Origin: an uncultured Dorea sp.
GTDB lineage: Bacteria; Bacillota; Clostridia; Lachnospirales; Lachnospiraceae
Direction: 5' to 3'
DNA length: 43,659 bases
Assembly: GCA_947063855.1 (NCBI GenBank)
Contig: CAMSTW010000025.1
Coordinates: 1-43,659 of the forward strand
The notes under the pieces are model-generated. The model saw nothing but the letters and a program-made list of their open reading frames with translations. It ran no database searches and was not told where the DNA came from. The position numbers and the translations under genes are program-made. Shown here piece after piece: positions 1 to 7,951 of the stretch (position 1 is the first letter of the stretch; each line of letters starts with the position of its first letter).

Positions 1-72
1 AAATAGAATCCAATGTGCTCTAAGAAAGTAAACATAAATTTAAGCGTCAAAGCTGAGATTCCATAAAGTCTA

Positions 73-101
73 TTGATATTTTCTTTTGGAATTGGTATAG
101 T
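73..101 (+). promoter_or_regulatory. sigma-A promoter of the hemerythrin-receiver gene
   Basis: TTGATA at 73-78, a 17 bp spacer and TATAGT at 96-101 form a near-consensus promoter. The expected start of transcription is about 108, leaving a leader of some 35 nt before the ATG at 144. Confidence 0.65.
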
Positions 102-143
102 ATTCATAAACAGTTATTTATGAAACAGGAGGAGGATTTACGG

Positions 144-1490
144 ATGGAGAGTCAATTAGTATGGAGGGACGAATACAATATTGGCGTAGACATTCTCGAT
201 AAAGAGCATCAAAGACTTTTTAAGATCATTAACAAACTGTTTGCATTCAGCGATGAAGAGAAGAAGAGCCGGTGGGCGTGTCAGGAAGGGATCAAGTATT
301 TTAAGGATCATGCGATGAAGCATTTTGCAGAAGAAGAGAAGTATATGAGGTCTGTACATTATGAAGGACTTGAGATGCACAGACATCTGCATCAGAGTTT
401 CCGGAAGAATACGCTCCCGGCGCTTGAGGCAGAGCTTGAGCGCTCGGATTATTCTGCGGATTCAGTGGATCATTTCCTTGGCGTATGTGCCGGATGGCTG
501 ATTGGACATACTCTGACAGAGGATCGTGCGATTGTAGGAGAGGGTGTAAGTAAGTGGGTGGATCTTCTGCCGGAAGAAGAGCGGGAGGCTTTGAAGAAGG
601 TGATCATCCAGCTTGTATATGATATATTTCATCTGGAATCACACGTGGTCAGCGAGACTTACAGCGGAGAGAAGTTCGGTAAGGGCGTGTACTACAGGCT
701 GGTTTATGGCGCAGGGCAGGAGGAACGGTGTGAGATTTTCCTGGTCTTTGAGGAGAAGCTGCTGATCAATACGGTGGGAAAGGCGCTGGGGATCGAGACG
801 GGCAAGCTTGACACGATGCTGATCAATACCGCCAGGTATACGGCGCAGCAGTTTGTCGGGCGGATTATGGAGCATCTGCCGGATATGGACGGATATGAGC
901 TGAAGGAGGAGAATCTTCTTACATATGAGCAGTTCAGGAATGTGTTTGAGAAGGAGAATCTGCAGGTCAGTCTGTTGATCGACACGGGCGAGGGGTATTT
1001 CTCTTATTGTGCGATTGCACCGCATCTGCTGGAGAAGGGAGTTGCGGTTCCGATCGGGGCAGAGAACGCCGTGGCGGAGATTGAGAAGTACCTTACACAG
1101 AAGAGAGAGGAACCGGTTAAGCGCAAGATTCTTGTGGTAGATGATTCTCTCACCATCCGTCAGGGGATGAAGCTGCTTCTGGAGGAGGATTATGAGGTTG
1201 CGATGGTAGATTCCGGGGTGGCTGCAATCCGGTGTATCATTCTGGACAGGCCGGATCTGGTGCTGCTGGATTATGAGATGCCGGTCTGCAATGGTAAGCA
1301 GGTGCTGGAGATGCTTCGTTCGGAGAGTGTATTCGAAGGACTTCCGGTTATCTTCCTGACGGGGAGGACGGATCCGGAGACAGTAAGGAATCTGATCGCC
1401 ATGAGGCCGGACGGGTATCTGGCGAAGTATCTGAAACCGGAGGAGGTTAAGAAGAAGATTGATATCTTCTTTGAGACGAGGAATGCATAA
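144..1490 (+). CDS. Bacteriohemerythrin / middle domain / response-regulator receiver fusion protein
   Basis: A cytoplasmic three-part sensor protein of 448 residues with no membrane segment. Residues 1-135 are a bacteriohemerythrin domain with a full set of likely di-iron ligands (H22, H60, E64, H79, H83, H122, D127), so it should bind O2 or another small diatomic ligand. Residues about 150-320 are a middle domain I only tentatively compare with CheX-like folds; its function is unknown. Residues about 328-448 are a CheY-type receiver (KILVVDDS, phosphoacceptor D376 in LLDYEMP, conserved K near the end). An in-frame ATG exists at 120, but AGGAGGAGG at 127-135 lies 8 nt before the ATG at 144, so 144 is chosen. 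There is no DNA-binding or enzymatic output domain, so the output is probably protein-protein, perhaps chemotaxis. It is monocistronic, with its own promoter and terminator. Confidence 0.85.
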   Translation: MESQLVWRDEYNIGVDILDKEHQRLFKIINKLFAFSDEEKKSRWACQEGIKYFKDHAMKHFAEEEKYMRSVHYEGLEMHRHLHQSFRKNTLPALEAELERSDYSADSVDHFLGVCAGWLIGHTLTEDRAIVGEGVSKWVDLLPEEEREALKKVIIQLVYDIFHLESHVVSETYSGEKFGKGVYYRLVYGAGQEERCEIFLVFEEKLLINTVGKALGIETGKLDTMLINTARYTAQQFVGRIMEHLPDMDGYELKEENLLTYEQFRNVFEKENLQVSLLIDTGEGYFSYCAIAPHLLEKGVAVPIGAENAVAEIEKYLTQKREEPVKRKILVVDDSLTIRQGMKLLLEEDYEVAMVDSGVAAIRCIILDRPDLVLLDYEMPVCNGKQVLEMLRSESVFEGLPVIFLTGRTDPETVRNLIAMRPDGYLAKYLKPEEVKKKIDIFFETRNA

Positions 1491-1505
1491 GATGCACCGG
1501 TGTGA

Positions 1506-1526
1506 CGGTCAGATATAATCTGACCG
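1506..1526. other. Perfect 9-bp inverted repeat after the hemerythrin gene
   Basis: Arms CGGTCAGAT and ATCTGACCG flank a 3-nt loop. No T-run follows, so it is not by itself an intrinsic terminator. It stands 20 nt before a true terminator and may stabilise the mRNA end or bind a protein. Confidence 0.5.
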
Positions 1527-1546
1527 ATATATGCATGGTATCAATC

Positions 1547-1584
1547 AAAGAGGCTGCCGGAGAATAATTCCGGGAGCCTCTTTT
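1547..1584 (+). terminator. Rho-independent terminator
   Basis: AGAGGCT-CCGG pairs with CCGG-AGCCTCT around an AT-rich loop and is followed by TTTT. It closes the hemerythrin-receiver transcript. From 1585 to 1683 I see nothing else. Confidence 0.8.
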
Positions 1585-1683
1585 CCATCCATCATGCGCT
1601 TTTACTTTTGATGACGTCTACTTCTTCTTTTAGTTTATTCACTTCTCCAATTTGTTGATATTTGAAGGATTTTCAACAAAAGA

Positions 1684-1713
1684 TTGACTTTTCCCTGGAG
1701 TTATGGTTAAAAT
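1684..1713 (+). promoter_or_regulatory. Promoter of the alpha-galactosidase gene
   Basis: TTGACT at 1684-1689, an 18 bp spacer and TAAAAT at 1708-1713. The AT-rich 18-mer at 1733-1750 lies just downstream of the expected start site, a typical position for a LacI-family repressor. Confidence 0.65.
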
Positions 1714-1732
1714 AACATCATATGGAATTAAT

Positions 1733-1750
1733 TTAATTGATAATTTAAGT
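1733..1750. promoter_or_regulatory. Candidate operator for the local LacI regulator, copy 1
   Basis: TTAATTGATAATTTAAGT differs by a single base from the 18-mer at 5391-5408, in front of the transporter genes. Both copies flank the lacI gene and lie beside promoters of sugar genes. Binding by the protein encoded at 4129-5148 is inferred. Confidence 0.5.
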
Positions 1751-1777
1751 GAAAGTAATTAAATCGGAGGGCAAAGC

Positions 1778-3964
1778 ATGGGAATTCAGTATAATGGGAC
1801 AAAGCGGATGTTTAAGCTGGACACGGCGGGCACCACTTATATAATCGGGGTAACGGAAGAGGGATATGTAGGACATGTCTATTACGGGAAACGCCTGAGA
1901 CAGTTCGGAGGCGGCTATCTGATGCGGACGCAGGAGGCGCCGTTTACGCCTTCTGTGAATCAGAGGGAGAAGAATTCGTTCCTGGATTTCTTCCCGATGG
2001 AGTATCCGACCGGCGGGATTGGGGATTACCGCGAGAGCTGCCTGGATGTCAGGAACAGCGCCGGGAGCATGGCGAGCGAGATCTTCTATGAGAGCCACAG
2101 TATTGAGGACGGGAAGCCGGCGCTTGAGGGACTTCCGGCGTCTTTTGGGAAAGCGGATGAGGTACAGACGCTTCGGATTGTATGTAAGGATCCGGTTCTG
2201 GGGCTTCAGGTTATACTTCTGTATTCCGTATTCGAGAAGGAAGATGTGATTACCAGGAGCGTGCTGGTGGAGAATACAGGGGAAGAGCATCTGCGTCTGG
2301 AGAAGGTATACAGCGCGTGCCTGGACATGGAGAACCGGGAGTTCGAGATGGTGAATCTGTGCGGATCCTGGGCGAGAGAGCGGCATATAAAGCGGGCGGG
2401 CGTGCGTCCGGGGAAACAGCTGGTCTCTTCTGTGAAGGGGGAATCCAGTCATCAGGAGCATCCGTTTCTGGCGCTTGTGACGCCGGAGACCACCCAGGAG
2501 ACCGGAGAAGTCTACGGGATGCATTTCGTATACTCAGGTAATTTTATTGCGCAGGCGGAGTTGACACATTTTGGATATGTCCGTATGGTAATGGGGATTC
2601 ACGGGGATGAATTTAGCTGGAGGCTGGCGCCGGGAGAGCATTTTCAGGCGCCGGAGGCAGTGCTGACCTATTCCGGCAGCGGATTGGGGAAGATGAGCCG
2701 TTCCCTTCATGATTTCTACCGGGAGCATCTGATCCGCAGCCCTTACAAATATAAGAAGAGGCCGGTCCTTATCAATAACTGGGAAGCCACGTATTTTGAA
2801 TTCAACACGGAGAAGCTTCTGGATATCGCAAGAGAGGCGAAGAAGAACGGGATTGAGATGCTGGTCATGGACGACGGATGGTTCGGCAAGCGCAACTGGG
2901 ACGACAATTCTCTGGGGGACTGGACCGTGAACGAAGAGAAGCTGACGACCGGATTGCCGGATCTGGTCAGGCAGGTGCGCGGCCTTGGGATGGAGTTTGG
3001 TATCTGGTTTGAGCCGGAGATGGTTTCCCCGGATTCCAAGCTGTACCGCGCGCATCCGGACTGGGCGGTTCAGATAGCAGGAAGAACCCCGGGACAGAGC
3101 AGGGCGCAGTATGTGCTGGACATCTCCCGCAAGGAGGTCCGGGACTACATCTATGAGTGCGTGGCGAAGATCTTAAGAAGCGCGCCCATCTCCTATGTGA
3201 AGTGGGACATGAACCGGCAATTGAGCGATATCGGAAGCGCATGCCTTCCGGCGGATGCACAGGGAGAGTTGTTCCATCGGTATGTCCTGGGATTATATGA
3301 GATGCAGGAGAGGCTGGTGACAGATTTCCCGGGGCTTCTTCTGGAGAACTGTTCCGGCGGCGGTGCGAGGTTCGATCCGGGAATGCTTTACTACAGTCCC
3401 CAGATCTGGTGTTCTGACGATACGGACGCCATCGAGCGGCTCAGGATTCAGGAGGGGACGGCGCTGATCTATCCGCTGTCAACGATGGGAGCGCATGTCA
3501 GCGACTGTCCGAACCATATCGTAGAGAGGAATACCCCGTTTGAGACGCGGGGGAATGTGGCTCTTGCCGGAACCTTCGGATATGAGCTGGACATTACGAA
3601 GATCTCCGAAGAGGACAGGGCGCAGATTGCCGGACAGGTGGAGCAGTACCACAGATATCATGGGCTGATTCAGACGGGAGATTATTACCGGATTGCGTCA
3701 TGGACGGACCGGAAGCCTTACGACTGCTGGGAGGTTGCGGCGAAGGATATGTCGGAGGCTTTGGTGACGTTCGTGCAGGTGCTTGGACAGCCGAATATGC
3801 ATAGTGTGAATATCCGGATCCGCGGACTGGACGGCGGGGCAGGATACAGGCTGGAAGGAACCAGCGAAGTATATACGGGAGAAGAACTGATGGAATGCGG
3901 ATTCATTGTCCGTGATGTCAAGGGAGACTTCCGGAGTAAGCTGTATCATTTTATGCGGGAGTAA
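1778..3964 (+). CDS. Alpha-galactosidase, GH36
   Basis: Hydrolyses alpha-1,6-linked galactose, here most likely the side chains of galacto(gluco)manno-oligosaccharides, and possibly raffinose-type sugars. The 728 residues match the usual length of the bacterial GH36 group. The retaining-enzyme motifs are clear: LVMDDGWFG, YVKWDMNR with the predicted nucleophile D477, and ENCSGGGARFD followed by WCSDDTDA with the predicted acid/base D547. No signal peptide is seen, so it acts inside the cell on imported oligosaccharides. GGAGGG precedes the ATG by 6 nt. It is transcribed alone from a promoter at 1684-1713, upstream of the LacI regulator, and probably shares regulation with the transporter operon through a near-identical 18-mer operator. 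Family assignment is firm; substrate is inferred from context. Confidence 0.95.
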   Translation: MGIQYNGTKRMFKLDTAGTTYIIGVTEEGYVGHVYYGKRLRQFGGGYLMRTQEAPFTPSVNQREKNSFLDFFPMEYPTGGIGDYRESCLDVRNSAGSMASEIFYESHSIEDGKPALEGLPASFGKADEVQTLRIVCKDPVLGLQVILLYSVFEKEDVITRSVLVENTGEEHLRLEKVYSACLDMENREFEMVNLCGSWARERHIKRAGVRPGKQLVSSVKGESSHQEHPFLALVTPETTQETGEVYGMHFVYSGNFIAQAELTHFGYVRMVMGIHGDEFSWRLAPGEHFQAPEAVLTYSGSGLGKMSRSLHDFYREHLIRSPYKYKKRPVLINNWEATYFEFNTEKLLDIAREAKKNGIEMLVMDDGWFGKRNWDDNSLGDWTVNEEKLTTGLPDLVRQVRGLGMEFGIWFEPEMVSPDSKLYRAHPDWAVQIAGRTPGQSRAQYVLDISRKEVRDYIYECVAKILRSAPISYVKWDMNRQLSDIGSACLPADAQGELFHRYVLGLYEMQERLVTDFPGLLLENCSGGGARFDPGMLYYSPQIWCSDDTDAIERLRIQEGTALIYPLSTMGAHVSDCPNHIVERNTPFETRGNVALAGTFGYELDITKISEEDRAQIAGQVEQYHRYHGLIQTGDYYRIASWTDRKPYDCWEVAAKDMSEALVTFVQVLGQPNMHSVNIRIRGLDGGAGYRLEGTSEVYTGEELMECGFIVRDVKGDFRSKLYHFMRE

Positions 3965-3987
3965 GAACGAAAGGCGTGGTTTCGCTT

Positions 3988-4106
3988 CTTGCTGGACAAG
4001 CGCCACTGGCGCTTAGCAACGCAGCGGGCTACGTCTGGGATTGGAGACATGCATCTGGCACAGATAGCGAGTGCAGAATTCACTGTTAATTATGCAATGC
4101 TGTACT
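3988..4106 (+). repeat. Dispersed intergenic repeat, copy A
   Basis: A 61-nt block at 4046-4106 matches the reverse complement of 17289-17349 at 57 of 61 positions. A second block at 3988-4030 matches the reverse complement of 17402-17441. The left block holds a perfect hairpin, AAGCGCC / GGCGCTT with a 3-nt loop (3998-4014). The copy fills the gap between the GH36 gene and lacI and stops just before the lacI ribosome binding site. It has no coding capacity and resembles a REP- or MITE-like element. Confidence 0.75.
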
Positions 4107-4128
4107 AATACTGCCATGGAGGTGTGAT

Positions 4129-5148
4129 ATGAGTAAGGTCAGATTGATTGATATAGCGGAGGCGACAGGAGTGAGCACGGTGACGGTGCACAACGCGCTC
4201 ACCGGGAACAAGGGCGTTGGCAGCGATATGCGTATGCGTATCATAGAGACCGCGAAGCGGATGGGATATGAACCGCTTTCTTCCGCGAAGAAGGAGAAGA
4301 AGCCGGACGCAGGGGAGTTCCGCAAGATCGGCGTATTGATTGCGGAGAATTATCTGGCGCAGTATGCAACCTATTACTGGAAGGTATATCAGGAGCTGTC
4401 GCTGGTCGCCACGGAGAAGAGATGTTATACGACCATAGAGGTGCTGAAGAAGGAGGCGGAGAAGAGAACCTTCGAGCTGCCGCAGATTGTGGCGAACAAC
4501 AGTATAGAGGGCCTGATCATCATCGGTGAGATCGACAAGCGTTATATCCGGAAGCTGCGCGCAGAGCTTGAGATGCCGGTCGTGTTCCTGGATTTCTATG
4601 ACAATGAGATCGCAAAAGATGCGGTGATTGCGGATAATTTCTATGGGACGTACCAGATGACAGAGCTTCTGTTTGAGCGGGGGATCCATGAGATCGGATT
4701 TATCGGTTCGATCTACGCGACCAGCAGCATCATGGACCGGTATTGCGGTTTCCGGAAATCTATGCTGGAGCATAAGAAGCCGGTTCCGTCTGAGTGGGTG
4801 ATCGAGGACCGGGACGCTATGGGGCAGGTGGGCTTTGAACTGCCCAACTGCCTGCCCAAGGCGTTCGTATGTAACTGCGATCTGGTGGCGGGGATCACCG
4901 TGGAGAAGCTTAAAGAGCGCGGATACCGTGTCCCGGAGGACATATCTGTGACCGGTTTTGATAATTTCCTGTATCCGGGGTATGCGGATATGAAGATCAC
5001 GACTTATGAACTGAACACAAAGGCGATGAGCAAGGTGGCGGTGGATAAGGTGTTAAAGCAGCTTCGCAATCCCGGAAGAGCAGGGACGCTGGAGGTTGTG
5101 TCCGGGCATGTTGTATGGAAAAACAGCGTGAAGGCAAAGATAGATTGA
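4129..5148 (+). CDS. LacI-family transcriptional regulator
   Basis: A 339-residue regulator with an N-terminal LacI helix-turn-helix (RLIDIAEATGVSTVTVHNAL, then the hinge-side helix ending in AKRMGYEP) and a C-terminal periplasmic-binding-protein-like sugar domain (residues about 60-335, with VTGFDNF near the end). The recognition helix has VTVHNAL where the family commonly has ATVSRVLN, so its operator may be unusual; the AT-rich 18-mers nearby fit that idea. GGAGGTG lies just before the ATG. It sits between the alpha-galactosidase and the sugar ABC transporter, with a terminator right after it. It most likely represses the surrounding manno-oligosaccharide genes until an imported sugar binds. 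The effector is not known. Confidence 0.9.
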   Translation: MSKVRLIDIAEATGVSTVTVHNALTGNKGVGSDMRMRIIETAKRMGYEPLSSAKKEKKPDAGEFRKIGVLIAENYLAQYATYYWKVYQELSLVATEKRCYTTIEVLKKEAEKRTFELPQIVANNSIEGLIIIGEIDKRYIRKLRAELEMPVVFLDFYDNEIAKDAVIADNFYGTYQMTELLFERGIHEIGFIGSIYATSSIMDRYCGFRKSMLEHKKPVPSEWVIEDRDAMGQVGFELPNCLPKAFVCNCDLVAGITVEKLKERGYRVPEDISVTGFDNFLYPGYADMKITTYELNTKAMSKVAVDKVLKQLRNPGRAGTLEVVSGHVVWKNSVKAKID

Positions 5149-5173
5149 GTTCATAGAGCGATATAACCCCAAA

Positions 5174-5216
5174 ATGGCGTGGGAATCATCTGAAGAATGG
5201 TTCCTGCGTCTTTTTT
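5174..5216 (+). terminator. Rho-independent terminator after lacI
   Basis: A stem of about 13 bp including several G-U pairs (GCGTGGGAATCAT with ATGGTTCCTGCGT) is followed by TTTTTT. It separates lacI from the transporter operon. Confidence 0.75.
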
Positions 5217-5246
5217 AATTTAATTGTCATAATATTTCGGTGAGCA

Positions 5247-5328
5247 TGCTTTTTCGCGGGTGCATGTGTAAAAATGCAGGTGCGGCGGGCCTTTTCGAGG
5301 CTTTTGCACATGTGCGACCGGGAAAGCA
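5247..5328. other. Long imperfect hairpin in the lacI-transporter gap
   Basis: The arms at 5248-5268 and 5307-5327 can pair over about 18 of 21 positions when G-U pairs are counted, with a 38-nt loop that holds a small GCCT/AGGC stem. The hairpin lies downstream of the lacI terminator and about 170 bp upstream of the next promoter. The rest of the 430-bp gap (5149-5578) is very AT-rich and holds the operator and promoter listed separately. No coding sequence is seen. Confidence 0.4.
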
Positions 5329-5390
5329 GCTTGATGCCGGCTGCAGGAATGGCATATGGGAATGAATATTAATTAATTATGATAATGAAA

Positions 5391-5408
5391 TTAATTAATA
5401 ATTTAAGT
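5391..5408. promoter_or_regulatory. Candidate operator for the local LacI regulator, copy 2
   Basis: TTAATTAATAATTTAAGT matches the 18-mer at 1733-1750 at 17 of 18 positions. It lies about 90 bp upstream of the -35 box of the transporter promoter. A related AT-rich stretch (TTTAATTAACTTAAA, from about 5528) overlaps the likely start of transcription, so a looped or two-site repressor complex is possible. Confidence 0.5.
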
Positions 5409-5499
5409 AAATAATAGAGTAAAACACTACAAAATATACAAAAAAAGAAGAACAAATTGTATTTAACTATACGAAAATATGTAGAACAAAAAGAAGTAA

Positions 5500-5528
5500 T
5501 TGAATTTTCGGCAAAAAAGGAATAAAAT
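5500..5528 (+). promoter_or_regulatory. Promoter of the manno-oligosaccharide transporter/phosphorylase operon
   Basis: TTGAAT at 5500-5505, a 17 bp spacer and TAAAAT at 5523-5528. It is the only strong promoter found before the run of closely spaced genes from 5579 to 12235. Confidence 0.65.
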
Positions 5529-5578
5529 TTAATTAACTTAAAAATAGTTAAAAAATATTAAATGGAGGTAAGGAAGAA

Positions 5579-6931
5579 ATGAAAAAGAGAGTACTTAGTC
5601 TGGCACTTGTTCTGTCAATGAGCGTATCAATGGCGGCGTGCGGCAACAAAGGCGGAGGGGAAGTCGTGGAGGTGGATGTGCCGTCCATCGACAAGCTTAA
5701 CGGAGATGACTACAAGGATCTGAAAGCAGACATCAAGATCCTTACGAACCGTACGGATATCGTGGATACGGTTTATAAGGGATATGCGGACCAGTTTAAT
5801 GAGCTGTATCCGAACATTAAGGTGACGTATGAAGGAATTACGGATTATGAGGAGTCGCTGACCCTTCGTCTGCCCAACGGCGACTGGGGAGATATCTGTT
5901 TCATCCCCTCTACGGTAGAGAAGAGTGAGATGGGAGAGTATTTCACCCCGCTGGGAGACTATGATACCCTGGATGCAAGGTATAATTTTGTAACAGAGAA
6001 GACCTATGACGATACGGTATATGGTATCCCTAACGGCGGTACGGCAGGCGGCGTGGCTTACAACAAGAAGGTCTGGAAGGATGCGGGCGTCACAGAGCTT
6101 CCGACGACTCCGGATGAGTTCCTTGCGGATCTTAAACTGATCAGGGACAATACAGACGCTGTTCCATTGTATACGAATTTCTCCGCAGGCTGGACTATGG
6201 GAGCCTGGAACGACTATGTAGGAATCGCATCCAATGCAGACGCAGATTACAAGAACAACAAGCTGCTTCATCAAAAAGATCCATTTACGAAGAACGAAGA
6301 GATGAGCGGTCCTTACGCAGTGTTCTATACCTTGTATTCAGCAGTTAAGGACAAGCTGGTAGAGGAAGATCCGGCCTCCAGTGACTGGGAGTCCTCCAAG
6401 GGTATGATCAATAAGGGTGAGATTGCTACGATGGTGCTTGGTTCCTGGTGCGTACAGCAGTTTAAGGAGGCGGGGGACAACCCGGACGATATCGGTTACT
6501 TCCCGTTCCCGATCACGGTAGGAAGTGAGCGTGCGGCGGCTTCCGGCGGAAACTATGCTTATGCGGTCAACAACAAGGCAAGTGAGGACAACCAGATTGC
6601 GGCAATGCTCTATGTGAAATGGATGCTTGAAGAGTCGCCGATCTTCGATGATGAGGGAAGCATCCCGGCGCTTAAGGGCGAGCCGCTTCCGGAGTCGCTG
6701 GCAGAATTCGAAGGAGTGGAGCTTCTGTCGGACAACCCGCCGTTAAAGGGTGAGGAAAGCCTGTACGATGATATCCGTAACTCGGCCGAGGTATTGAGCG
6801 GAGACTATCCGGTATGTGAGGTATTGGAGGCCGCTCTCTATGGAACAAAGGAATTAGACGACCTGATGGACGAGTGGAATCAGAAGTGGACGGAAGCACA
6901 GGAGACGAACGGCGCAGAGATTACAGAGTAG
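5579..6931 (+). CDS. Extracellular sugar-binding lipoprotein of a CUT1 ABC transporter
   Basis: A 450-residue family 1 solute-binding protein that captures oligosaccharides outside the membrane and delivers them to the permeases encoded next. A lipoprotein signal peptide is clear: positive start (MKKR), hydrophobic core, lipobox MAAC with C21 as the lipidated residue, then a short GNKGGGE linker. The mature part shows typical features such as the YADQFNELYPNIKV segment, the AYNKKVWKDAG segment and MGAWNDYVG. The ribosome binding site is GGAGGTAAGG. It is the first gene of the operon under the promoter at 5500-5528. The likely ligand is a beta-manno-oligosaccharide, judged only from the phosphorylases and epimerase downstream. 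Confidence 0.93.
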   Translation: MKKRVLSLALVLSMSVSMAACGNKGGGEVVEVDVPSIDKLNGDDYKDLKADIKILTNRTDIVDTVYKGYADQFNELYPNIKVTYEGITDYEESLTLRLPNGDWGDICFIPSTVEKSEMGEYFTPLGDYDTLDARYNFVTEKTYDDTVYGIPNGGTAGGVAYNKKVWKDAGVTELPTTPDEFLADLKLIRDNTDAVPLYTNFSAGWTMGAWNDYVGIASNADADYKNNKLLHQKDPFTKNEEMSGPYAVFYTLYSAVKDKLVEEDPASSDWESSKGMINKGEIATMVLGSWCVQQFKEAGDNPDDIGYFPFPITVGSERAAASGGNYAYAVNNKASEDNQIAAMLYVKWMLEESPIFDDEGSIPALKGEPLPESLAEFEGVELLSDNPPLKGEESLYDDIRNSAEVLSGDYPVCEVLEAALYGTKELDDLMDEWNQKWTEAQETNGAEITE

Positions 6932-6958
6932 CCCGGGGTATTTGAGAAAGGAGAAACA

Positions 6959-7951
6959 ATGGAAAAACAATCCTTTAAACAATGGTTTTGCAGCCGCAAG
7001 GTGCAGCGCAGGCTGGTAATCTTCACCTTCCTGTTTATCCCCCTTGTGTTACTGCTTATGTTCACGTATATTCCATTCGGCAAGATGATCCAGTTCAGTT
7101 TCTATGATATGAAATATCTTGGCGCAAGGACATTCGTAGGAATGAAGAATTATGCGGAAGTATTTGAACGGAAAGAGATATTCGGGTCCCTCTTCAACAG
7201 CCTTTACTACATGGGCGGCGGAGTCGTACAGCTGGCGCTTGCACTCTTCTTTGCGACCATGATGGTATTCAAGGTAAAGGGAGAATCCGTATTCAAGGCG
7301 TCGCTGTTCTTCCCATATCTGATCTGTGGTATTGCGGTAGGTTTCATCTTCAAGTTCTTCTATGCAAGAGGCGCCGTACTGGATACGATCCTTCAGATGT
7401 TCGGGATGAACGCGGATAATATACCGCTGTGGCTGCAGGATCAGAGTATCAATAATGTCTCGCTTGCGGCGACGTCGGTATGGAGATATACCGGGCAGAA
7501 CGTCATCCTGTTCCTTGGAGCTATGATGTCCGTGGATACAGATCTGTATGAGGCGGCGTCCCTGGACGGTGCGAACCGGTGGCAGCAGTTCCGTTACATT
7601 ATCCTGCCAAGTATCAAGTCTATCATTGTGTTGAATATTATCCTCTGTGTCAGCGGATGCTTAAGCGCTTTCGAGCCTCCGTATGTTATCACAAATGGTA
7701 CGATGGGCACAGGTACATATTTTGTAATCATGAACCGTATCGCCCATGAGAATCAGAAGGTCGGACTTGCAAGCGCGATGGCGATCGTTCTGTTGATTTT
7801 GATTATTCTTTGTACCATCGGGCAGAAACTGTTCTTTAAATATGTATTCGACGATGGCAGCAGTGATGAGTCCAAGGCGGCGGTCCGCAAGAGAAAAAAG
7901 GCAGAGAAGGCGCGTAAGGCAATGCAGGCAAAGGGAGGTGCGGTATCATGA
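6959..7951 (+). CDS. CUT1 sugar ABC transporter permease 1 (MalF/UgpA type)
   Basis: A 330-residue inner-membrane permease with about six membrane helices, the first at residues 20-45. The EAA loop that docks the ATPase is present (YEAASLDGANRWQQFRYIILP). The C-terminal tail is strongly charged (KAAVRKRKKAEKARK). It follows the binding protein by 27 bp, with GGAG before the ATG, and its TGA overlaps the ATG of permease 2 (ATGA), so the two are translationally coupled. No ATP-binding subunit is encoded with it; a shared MsmK-type ATPase from elsewhere in the genome probably powers it. Confidence 0.93.
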   Translation: MEKQSFKQWFCSRKVQRRLVIFTFLFIPLVLLLMFTYIPFGKMIQFSFYDMKYLGARTFVGMKNYAEVFERKEIFGSLFNSLYYMGGGVVQLALALFFATMMVFKVKGESVFKASLFFPYLICGIAVGFIFKFFYARGAVLDTILQMFGMNADNIPLWLQDQSINNVSLAATSVWRYTGQNVILFLGAMMSVDTDLYEAASLDGANRWQQFRYIILPSIKSIIVLNIILCVSGCLSAFEPPYVITNGTMGTGTYFVIMNRIAHENQKVGLASAMAIVLLILIILCTIGQKLFFKYVFDDGSSDESKAAVRKRKKAEKARKAMQAKGGAVS

